In this document: positions 18,701 through 24,907 of the stretch, piece by piece | Layout: each line of letters opens with the position of its first letter | Position numbering within the stretch: the stretch's first letter is position 1 | Program-made: the position numbers and the translations under genes | The notes under the pieces: model-generated | Seen by the model: the letters and a program-made list of their open reading frames with translations, nothing else | What the model was told of the DNA's origin: nothing | Databases searched by the model: none | DNA from: Bacteroidales bacterium | GTDB taxonomy: Bacteria; Bacteroidota; Bacteroidia; Bacteroidales; JAFGHD01 | NCBI GenBank assembly: GCA_016927695.1 | Contig: JAFGME010000258.1 | Location: forward strand, 1-36,498 | DNA: 36,498 bases | Direction: 5' to 3'

Positions 18701-19010
18701 CCTCTTCGTCTTCGCAGAGCGAAACAATGTAGTTGTTCGAGAGGCTGCCTGTATCTCCCGGCTGACTTCTGAAAACCCTGAATTTCTTACCGTCGTAGAG
18801 GTTAAGCCCGTCCTGCGTGCCAAACCACATAAAACCGTCGCGGTCTCTGATCATGCAGTTTACGCTGCTTTGCGAAAGCCCCTCCTCCCTTCCTGTATGG
18901 GAAAAACGGACAGGGCGTTGGGCGCCGGCTTCCGGCATGGCCAGGCACAACACACAAACAAGCACAGGGGCTAAATGCGGTATGCATCTCCTGTAAAATA
19001 TCCGGGTCAT
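15714..19010 (-). CDS. Reg_prop/Y_Y_Y sensor with LytS-type histidine kinase
   Basis: This is a protein of about 1098 residues. I prefer the ATG at 19010 (MTRIFYRRCIPHLAPVLVCVL, a signal peptide ending near AGAQ) over 19049, which adds a non-signal leader. About 14 Reg_prop blades (MWFGTQDGLNLYDGK, IWAGTMTGGLNRFNK and similar) fill residues about 35-680, followed by a Y_Y_Y domain (about 750-835), one membrane helix (about 840-865), and a His_kinase (PF06580-type) domain with His889 in QIDPHFAFNALNT. The HATPase has IQTYAENALKHG and ITDNGVGR. It should phosphorylate the overlapping LytTR regulator. It shares the sensor design of the kinase at 260 but has a different kinase class, so the window has two independent propeller-sensing circuits. 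It lies 51 bp downstream of a lipoprotein gene on the same strand. Confidence 0.92.
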   Translation of the reverse strand: MTRIFYRRCIPHLAPVLVCVLCLAMPEAGAQRPVRFSHTGREEGLSQSSVNCMIRDRDGFMWFGTQDGLNLYDGKKFRVFRSQPGDTGSLSNNYIVSLCEDEEGFIWAGTMTGGLNRFNKQTERFTVFRHSEKSNSISENTVWTLLSDGKGRIWAGTGKGLNCYEKQTGRFTVFLHRPADSASIASDMILSLFSSHRGDLWVGTAGGLCLYHPDAGSFTRFPNPYDKERPGANTIWAIAENHDGEMITGTNNGLYLLPGNKRFIPVPDFPATAGIIAWSVATQNNGPVWVGTDRGLFQLFQDERKSSVYRHDPVDNYSIADDNVWCLLHDPAGFLWAGTKNGISKTRPTSAGFRLLGSEPGEPLHLSSPAAMAILEDQYGYLWVGTDGGGLNCIDPEKTTVTVYNSANSGLQNDAVWALAEDREGNIWIGNYGGGLHVFRRSAGLIYPLPAAEGNPKALGNNRILALLAATDGTIWIGTRGGGLVHYNPSSAIFTAWLHDASTEGAITGNTVLSLASDKQNRLWAGVFEGGLNLFDPETGKFTAFRKNTDDRSTLSDDNIWAILFDSKGRLWLGTQGGLNYSTHPSEEMTFGCFTASDGLNSNTILGLAEDHQGNIWMSSFNGLSRLNIDMFTEGNTPVKETEDFTGLQPLFRSYDSDNGLQGDEFNQGACHKGKSGTVYFGGTNGLSYFLPGDVKESSFFPPVVVTGIKVFNSEVLIRPGTGETETGRVKLVKSGRDYLLPKTISYIHDLVITYRESVFSFEFASLDYSSPYKNRYAFKMAGFDDEWNYVGTQNSATYTNLDPGRYTLQIRGSNSDGIWNPGLTELNITIVPPFWQTWWFTVSVISLFVLIAALTIKRAFQLNRLKAEKERAFVELQLRTIKSQIDPHFAFNALNTIASMIYSEKPDVTYDYFTRFAMMIRNILRDNEKISRTLAEELDFVKNYLELQKMRFKDKFDYFIEMDEDIPPETPVPKMIIQTYAENALKHGLMHRQSDGKLVIAIRKDHDRLHFSITDNGVGRMKAAELNSGSTRRGLKIIDTIIDLYGQLYHTEIRQKIEDIADENGNAAGTRVLLTICSGSGQREHAATLNQNKNHKV

Positions 19011-19061
19011 TGGGTTTTTCAAACGGCCTGAGGTTGTGAACGGCTGCACTGCAACGGCAAT

Positions 19062-19583
19062 CTATTCCTGTTTTTTGATCTCCACCGACAGTGCGGCATC
19101 TCCGTCGTTGCCCATAAGCGCAATGGTGTATTTCTCCGATTCGGCAGTAATGGAACCGCCCAGGCCGCCGGTTTTAAAAACATTGGTTGTAAACCCTTTT
19201 TCTTTCAGCAGTGCATCGTATTTGTCGATAAAGCCTTCCTTCACTTCCCTGAAAGCGATGGTGTAAGTGGTGTTGCCATCAACAAGCACGGTGGAAACGG
19301 CATTAATCTGTCCGAAAGTAAACTCAGGCACGTCAGAGGGAATTTCACCGGGCCAGGATTTGGCGCCGGCATCCACCTCAGCCTCGTAGCCCTCTGTTTC
19401 AATGGTGGTCTTCTGCCCGTCTGTGTTTACCTCCACATCTTCTCCGGTGGATTTTTCAATGGCTTCTTCCATCATCCTGTCGGCGGTTTTCTGTGAACCG
19501 CCGCTGCACGAAACAAAGGCAAAGCCAACCAAAAGGGTTGTAATCGCCAACCCGGCCTTTCTGATTTTTTCAGTAATTTTCAT
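19062..19583 (-). CDS. Small lipoprotein of unknown function
   Basis: This 173-residue protein starts at the ATG at 19583 (MKITEKIRKAGLAITTLLVG). A lipobox-like AFVSC around residue 26 is followed by SGGSQ, consistent with lipidation and surface or periplasmic anchoring. The mature part has an acidic, Thr/Glu-rich region, then GEIPSDVPEFTFGQINAVST, a FREVKEGFIDKYDALLKEKG helix and a Lys-rich end. Domains of this type (small alpha/beta with a PEFTFG entry strand) are common as hypothetical lipoproteins, and I cannot name the family. It may be an accessory to the sensor kinase downstream. It is divergent from the helicase gene, with promoters for both in the intervening 163 bp. Confidence 0.8.
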   Translation of the reverse strand: MKITEKIRKAGLAITTLLVGFAFVSCSGGSQKTADRMMEEAIEKSTGEDVEVNTDGQKTTIETEGYEAEVDAGAKSWPGEIPSDVPEFTFGQINAVSTVLVDGNTTYTIAFREVKEGFIDKYDALLKEKGFTTNVFKTGGLGGSITAESEKYTIALMGNDGDAALSVEIKKQE

Positions 19584-19625
19584 ACCTGTTTGCTTAAGAT
19601 TATACATGATGCTTACAATGAAAAG

Positions 19626-19653
19626 CAAATATACTAAGCCGGCGGAAATGCAA
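19626..19653 (-). promoter_or_regulatory. Promoter for the lipoprotein gene
   Basis: On the minus strand TTG (19653-19651), a 17-bp spacer and TATATTTG (19633-19626) match the Bacteroidota consensus, with a slightly short spacer. The lipoprotein ATG is about 42 bp downstream. This may also drive the sensor kinase and LytTR genes that follow. Confidence 0.5.
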
Positions 19654-19711
19654 CACTACATTTATAAAATAAATCATAAATACCGATCTATACCCAAAAC
19701 AAAATATAAAG

Positions 19712-19719
19712 TATATTTG
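19712..19719 (+). promoter_or_regulatory. -7 box of the putative defence operon
   Basis: TATATTTG matches TAnnTTTG and lies 27 bp before the ATG at 19747. No convincing TTTG is present at the -33 position. If it is real, the helicase cannot start at the upstream in-frame ATGs (19624 or 19648). It would then be divergent from the lipoprotein promoter about 80 bp away. Confidence 0.35.
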
Positions 19720-19746
19720 ACAATTGATTCCAAATTTTTCAATTAT

Positions 19747-22700
19747 ATGATCAACGAATCTTTTGATGACAAAATCCATAAACCCATAGAAGTGAAAAAC
19801 CTTCCCTTGAAAACTGAAAACATACTTAAAAAATTAAAGCCTAATACTGTAATTAAAGGAAACCTGTTTCCTGAACAAGTACATGTAATTGTTGCGATGC
19901 CCTTCGGAACTGCGATTAAACTCATAGGGCGTGGCGACAGCAATCAAGCATATGACTTAGTTATACCTGAAGATAAATTCTCTGAAATAGAATATGTTGA
20001 ACAAGGTTCTTACAATGGTGATGCTTCTAAATTAAGATTAGCAGTTGAAGCAATTCGGCTTGGATTAGCTTATGAATATGACCCATATTTTTCATTATCA
20101 ATTGCAAGGGTTGACCCGCTGCCACACCAATTGGAGGCTGTTTATGACTATTTTTTAAAACTGCCAAGAATCCGTTTTCTGCTTGCTGACGACCCGGGCG
20201 CAGGAAAAACCATTATGGCAGGTCTTCTGATCAAGGAATTGAAAGCAAGAGGAATTGTAAAAAGAATTCTGATTGTTACGCCTGCAAACCTGACATTTCA
20301 ATGGCAACGTGAATTGAAAGACCGCTTTCGGGAAACTTTTGAAATAATAAGAGGTGACGTATTACGTGCCAACTATGGCAGCAATCCCTGGCAGGAAAAA
20401 AATCAGGTGATTACTTCTGTTTCCTGGGCTTCATCACAGGAAGATGCAAATCAGAGTTTACTTCGGGCAACATGGGATTTGGTGATTGTGGACGAAGCTC
20501 ACAAAATGAGCGCTTATGATGACGAACATAAAACATACGCTTATCAATTGGGTGAAAATCTTTCTGAACGTACCGATCATTTTCTTTTAATGACTGCAAC
20601 TCCCCACAAGGGTGATAAAGACCAGTTTCAATTGTTTATGAGATTGCTCGATAAAGATGTTTATGCAGACATATCAAGCATTGACGAAGCTTTGGAGCAG
20701 CGATCAGCACCTTTCTATTTACGCAGAGTAAAAGAAGCATTAGTTTCTTTTCCTGACCCGGAAACCGGTGTTATCAAATCTTTATTTACCAAACGAAATG
20801 TGAACACTATCGGATTTCAGATTGAGGATGAAGAAATGGATTTCTACCTTGATTTGACCCGTTATGTAGAGGATCAATCCATTAGAGCCGCAGCAGATAA
20901 TTCAGCAAGGGCAAGAGCTGTCGGTTTTACTATGGCCATGTTACAACGCAGGTTTTCTTCAAGTCTTTATGCTGTAAGACGAAGTTTAGAAAGGATGAAA
21001 GCCAAAAGGGAAGATATATTGCGTGACCCTGAAGCATATAGGCAAAGACAAATTCAAAACAAGTTACCTGAAAATTTTGAAGACCTCACAGACGAGGAAC
21101 AACAAGGAATTATCGAATCATTGGAAGATGCTGTAATAACCTATGACCCAAATGAACTTCTCATTGACATTGAAAAACTGACAAGGCTAATCGAACAAGC
21201 CAAACAATTAGAAGCAAGAGAAATTGAAAATAAAATTGTACGTCTGAAAGAAGTATTGACAAAACAAGGTGTTTTCTCCGACCCAAAAATGAAGTTACTC
21301 GTTTTCACTGAGCATAAAGATACTTTGGATTATTTGGTTGGAGATGGAAAAGACGGACGACCACTCGGTAAACTGAATGAATGGGGATTGAATACAACGC
21401 AAATTCATGGTGCCATGAAGGTAGGCGACCGAAACACCTTGGGCACAAGAATTTATGCTGAAAGAGATTTCAAGGAAGCTGCACAGGTCTTGGTTGCAAC
21501 GGAAGCAGCAGGTGAAGGTATTAACCTTCAATTCTGTTGGCTGATGATTAACTATGATATTCCATGGAATCCAATTCGATTAGAGCAACGCATGGGGCGT
21601 ATTCACCGCTACGGGCAAGAAAAAGATTGTTTGATTCTGAACTTCGTTTCTACCAACACCCGTGAAGGTCGTGTGATGCACAAACTTTTTGAACGCATCC
21701 AAAGCATAGAAGATGACCTTGACCCAAAAAAAACAGGTAAGGTGTTCAATGTATTGGGCGATGTTTTTCCAAGTAACCAGTTGGAAAAAATGTTGCGTGA
21801 TATGTATGCACACAACCTGACCGAGGAAGTAATCAAAAATCGAATTGTAGAGCAAATTGATACTGCTCACTTCAAACAAATCACACAATCTACTTTGGAA
21901 GGTTTGGCAAAGAAAGAATTAAACCTTTCGGCCATTGTGGGGAAATCTGCCGAAGCAAAAGAACGAAGATTGGTTCCTGAAGTAGTGCAGGATTTCTTTG
22001 TGCAGGCAGCTCCGCTACAAGGTTTGCACCCCAAAGAAAAGTCAACACCCAAAGGTATTTTTACAATTGGTAAAGTGCCGCGAAACCTTTGGAAGAGAGG
22101 AGAAGAAAATGAAAAACGATTTGGCGTAATGGGACATGAATATGGCAATGCCGCTTTCTCAAAAGAAATCATCAGCAAAGACAATACTTTGGATTGGGTT
22201 ACACCCGGACACCCTTTGTTTGAAGTTATCCGTGAAGAAACAGTGGACAAGTTTGGTGAAGAACTGAAAAAAGGAGCTGTGTTTTATGACATCAACCTGA
22301 GTATTCCGGTAAAGCTCGACATTTTTTCTGCTTCCATTGTAGATGGATTAGGCCATATATTACACAAGCGCCTTTTCGTCATTGAATCACAAACTACCGG
22401 GAAAATATCTGTTAAGCAGCCAACCGTATTTCTTGATATCATCCCTGCGAAAGATCAGCCCACTTTACCGGATGGCAACACATTGCCCAACCGTGTTGAT
22501 TTGGAACAATACCTGGTAAATTCGGCACTGAACGATTATTTACACGAAGTGCAGCAAGAACGGTTGAAAGAAACCAATACCATTGAAAAGCATTTGGAAT
22601 TGAGTTTGAATGAACTCATTAAAAAGCAAAACGACAAGTTAGGCGAATACATACAAGCTCAAATAGATGGAGACAAAAACCCGTATATGGCTTCAAATAT

Positions 22701-23259
22701 TGCACAAACCGAAAACCGGATTCTGGAATTAACCAACCGGATGGAACATCGCAAAAGCGATTTAGCAAAAGAACGCCAATGTACCATTTCATCCACACAG
22801 CATTTGGGCACGGCTTGGGTATTGCCCCACCCCGATCGCGAACAACCTGAAATTAAAGGTATGGTGAGCGATGCCGAAATTGAAAAGATTGCAGTTCAAA
22901 AAGCGATTGAACACGAACAGGCATTGGGTTATGAAGTGCAAAGTGTGGAAAGCGAAAACCGGGGCTTTGATTTAATTAGCCGTAAGCCACACCCCGAAGA
23001 CCCGCTGACTGCTATTGATGTGAAGTTTATTGAAGTGAAAGGGCGTTCGTTTATTGGCGAAGTGGCTTTGACAAGCAACGAATACAAAACCGCACAACGG
23101 CTAAAAAAAGATTTCTATCTGTATGTGGTTTACAATTGTGCCACCCGGCCCGAACTTCATATTATTAAAGACCCTTCTCTATTAGGTTGGCAGCCTATTG
23201 TAAAGGTTGAACACTACCAGTTAAAGGCAAGTGAAATTATTAATTCTTCAAAGAAATAG
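19747..23259 (+). CDS. SNF2-family helicase with C-terminal DUF3883/PD-(D/E)XK-like domain
   Basis: This is a protein of about 1170 residues. An N-terminal beta domain (about 20-100) precedes the helicase core. Walker A is DDPGAGKTIMAG (Lys154), the DEAH box is IVDEAHK (Asp249-His252), motif III is LMTATPHKG, and motif VI is EQRMGRIHRYGQ. A long helical region follows. Residues about 1040-1165 form a DUF3883-type domain with GFDLIS (Asp1075) and FIEVKGR (Glu1096, Lys1098), the D...ExK pattern of PD-(D/E)XK nucleases. SNF2 helicases with this tail are known from DISARM-like and related defence loci, where they presumably move along DNA. The frame stays open upstream to 19402; I chose 19747 because earlier starts run into the divergent lipoprotein gene or the promoter region, but 19648 is possible. 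It is the first gene of the five-gene unit, with 7 bp to the next. Confidence 0.88.
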   Translation: MINESFDDKIHKPIEVKNLPLKTENILKKLKPNTVIKGNLFPEQVHVIVAMPFGTAIKLIGRGDSNQAYDLVIPEDKFSEIEYVEQGSYNGDASKLRLAVEAIRLGLAYEYDPYFSLSIARVDPLPHQLEAVYDYFLKLPRIRFLLADDPGAGKTIMAGLLIKELKARGIVKRILIVTPANLTFQWQRELKDRFRETFEIIRGDVLRANYGSNPWQEKNQVITSVSWASSQEDANQSLLRATWDLVIVDEAHKMSAYDDEHKTYAYQLGENLSERTDHFLLMTATPHKGDKDQFQLFMRLLDKDVYADISSIDEALEQRSAPFYLRRVKEALVSFPDPETGVIKSLFTKRNVNTIGFQIEDEEMDFYLDLTRYVEDQSIRAAADNSARARAVGFTMAMLQRRFSSSLYAVRRSLERMKAKREDILRDPEAYRQRQIQNKLPENFEDLTDEEQQGIIESLEDAVITYDPNELLIDIEKLTRLIEQAKQLEAREIENKIVRLKEVLTKQGVFSDPKMKLLVFTEHKDTLDYLVGDGKDGRPLGKLNEWGLNTTQIHGAMKVGDRNTLGTRIYAERDFKEAAQVLVATEAAGEGINLQFCWLMINYDIPWNPIRLEQRMGRIHRYGQEKDCLILNFVSTNTREGRVMHKLFERIQSIEDDLDPKKTGKVFNVLGDVFPSNQLEKMLRDMYAHNLTEEVIKNRIVEQIDTAHFKQITQSTLEGLAKKELNLSAIVGKSAEAKERRLVPEVVQDFFVQAAPLQGLHPKEKSTPKGIFTIGKVPRNLWKRGEENEKRFGVMGHEYGNAAFSKEIISKDNTLDWVTPGHPLFEVIREETVDKFGEELKKGAVFYDINLSIPVKLDIFSASIVDGLGHILHKRLFVIESQTTGKISVKQPTVFLDIIPAKDQPTLPDGNTLPNRVDLEQYLVNSALNDYLHEVQQERLKETNTIEKHLELSLNELIKKQNDKLGEYIQAQIDGDKNPYMASNIAQTENRILELTNRMEHRKSDLAKERQCTISSTQHLGTAWVLPHPDREQPEIKGMVSDAEIEKIAVQKAIEHEQALGYEVQSVESENRGFDLISRKPHPEDPLTAIDVKFIEVKGRSFIGEVALTSNEYKTAQRLKKDFYLYVVYNCATRPELHIIKDPSLLGWQPIVKVEHYQLKASEIINSSKK

Positions 23260-23266
23260 CAGGACG

Positions 23267-24763
23267 ATGAAAATAAGCGGAAGAAAAGATCCAAAGGAAT
23301 ATATGAAGCTTGCAGTGGAAGTGATGAAGAAATCCGTTCCCGAACGCAGGAAAAATGACCCCAGTCCGTTTGTTGGCGCTGTACTTGTTTTTCCTGACGG
23401 TACTGTTGAGACAGCATATCGTGGCGAATTCAGGGAAGGCGACCATGCGGAATATACACTTCTTGACAAAAAAAACCGGCACAAAGATTTGTCAGGCTGC
23501 TGGCTGTTTGCAACTCTGGAACCCTGTGCACCGGGAGCACGGAATGCACCCAAGGTGAGTTGCGCTGAACGAATTGTAAACGCAAGAATTTCCGATGTTT
23601 GGTTTGGCATTGAAGACAAGAATCCCAAAGTTGATCATGGCGGTATTGATCACCTTACAGAGAACTTTGTTAATGTCCATCAGTTTGATCCGGAATTCCA
23701 TAAGGAGATCGAAGACATCAACAGGGAATTTATGACATGGGCAAATATTAAGAATGCCGAGTCAAAAGCACAAAAAGAAAAACCAAGACCTATTGATTTT
23801 TTGAATAAACCTGCGGCCGCAACCAACATGGATGGCTTGTCAGATGAGGCATTGAGTAAATTTATTCTCGAATCAGGGAGGGATTATCAGTCAACATCAG
23901 AAGCATTCTTACAGGAGTTGAAGGAAATGGATTTGTTGCTGTATGATGAAAAAACAAAATCATATTTACCTACCGGAAATGCAATTCTCCTGTTTGGTAA
24001 ATCTCCCCGGAATAAATTTCCACAGGCAGGTGTGAAAGCGAAAGTGCATTATGGTGACGGTAAAACAGGAACCGAAACTTTTAACAGCGCTCTTGTCCTT
24101 ATTCCTGAACAGGTGGAAGAGTGGCTGAACAAAGTGTTGCCTGCAAGCATTGACCGCTCACAATTTAAAGCGAAACAGGTACCAGCCTTTCCGGTTGCAG
24201 TGATCAGGGAGGCAGTTATCAACGCCCTGATACATAGGGATTATTCTGTTGATGGAGCAAATGTCCAGATTGAGGTATTTCCTGACCGTATTGTGGTAAA
24301 AAGCCCTGGCGAACCTTGCCATCCGATAACTATTGAAGCAATACAACGTTTTACCGCTACTCCCTATAGCCGTAACAAGAAACTTTCATTTGCCTTTAAT
24401 GAAATGGACTATATGGAAGAAACCGGGCTTGGTATGGATACATTTAAATCAATGCGCAAAGATTACCAGCTTCCTTTGCCTGTTATTGAATTTGATGCCC
24501 CGAATGTGGTAGTTACTTTCCCAAGAACAACCGAGGCTGTTGCCGGTGTATTTCAGAAAAAGCAAATCACGGAATTATCCAAAGACGAATTAGCTGCTTT
24601 TGAAATCTTCCGTGAACATAAACCGGTGTCAAAATCTGAATTTGCAGAAACTGCAGAGCTTCCTTACAGAACAGCAGAACGCTTATTAAAAAAGTTCGTG
24701 GACATGAGCCTTATCAGAAAACAAGGTTCAGGCCCCTCAACAAAATACGTAATCAATGAATAA
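23267..24763 (+). CDS. RibD-type deaminase domain fused to HATPase_c_4 and winged-helix domains
   Basis: This 498-residue fusion starts at the ATG at 23267, preceded by AGGA; the longer frame overlaps the helicase. Residues about 5-160 form a zinc-dependent nucleotide-deaminase fold: HAE at 60-62 (His60 ligand, Glu62 proton shuttle) and Cys87/Cys99 in EPCAPGARNAPKVSC. The long spacing between the cysteines and the downstream DKNPKVDHGG segment resemble RibD rather than cytidine deaminase. Residues about 185-430 are the ATP-binding module of COG2865 proteins (PTGNAILLFGK, then EAVINALIHRDY with Asn319, then ETGLGMD). Residues about 435-498 look like a winged helix (HKPVSKSEFAETAELPYRTAERLLKKF). 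In the usual COG2865 layout an AlbA_2/schlafen-type domain precedes the ATPase; here a deaminase takes that place. All catalytic residues appear intact. The role could be base or nucleotide deamination or regulation of the operon; neither is proven. Confidence 0.85.
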   Translation: MKISGRKDPKEYMKLAVEVMKKSVPERRKNDPSPFVGAVLVFPDGTVETAYRGEFREGDHAEYTLLDKKNRHKDLSGCWLFATLEPCAPGARNAPKVSCAERIVNARISDVWFGIEDKNPKVDHGGIDHLTENFVNVHQFDPEFHKEIEDINREFMTWANIKNAESKAQKEKPRPIDFLNKPAAATNMDGLSDEALSKFILESGRDYQSTSEAFLQELKEMDLLLYDEKTKSYLPTGNAILLFGKSPRNKFPQAGVKAKVHYGDGKTGTETFNSALVLIPEQVEEWLNKVLPASIDRSQFKAKQVPAFPVAVIREAVINALIHRDYSVDGANVQIEVFPDRIVVKSPGEPCHPITIEAIQRFTATPYSRNKKLSFAFNEMDYMEETGLGMDTFKSMRKDYQLPLPVIEFDAPNVVVTFPRTTEAVAGVFQKKQITELSKDELAAFEIFREHKPVSKSEFAETAELPYRTAERLLKKFVDMSLIRKQGSGPSTKYVINE

Positions 24764-24780
24764 TTTTTCCGCCATTTGTC

Positions 24781-24860
24781 CGCCAATTTGGCGAGATATT
24801 TCATTGGTAGCAGATATTGAACATATATCTCGCCAGAATTTCGCCAGCCTGGCGAGATGG
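24781..24860. promoter_or_regulatory. Cluster of nested GGCGA/TCGCC inverted repeats between the deaminase and methylase genes
   Basis: The 144-bp space between the two genes holds GGCGAGATAT (24790-24799) and its exact complement ATATCTCGCC (24825-24834). It also has two local palindromes with 6-bp arms: CGCCAATTTGGCG (24781-24793) and CGCCAGCCTGGCG (24842-24854), the latter followed by another GAGAT. Four related half-sites in 75 bp suggest an operator, perhaps for the winged-helix protein encoded just upstream, controlling methylase expression. They could instead form RNA hairpins that set expression within the operon. No consensus promoter is visible. Confidence 0.45.
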
Positions 24861-24907
24861 ACAATCAGTGACTCTTTTATTCAAAACCGAAATTAGCATT
24901 TCCGCTT

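Noticed and set aside
18024-18974. Two 154-codon plus-strand frames antisense to the Reg_prop sensor
   Set aside because: They are long only because the GC-rich propeller repeats lack stops on the other strand. The minus-strand frame has intact repeated blades.
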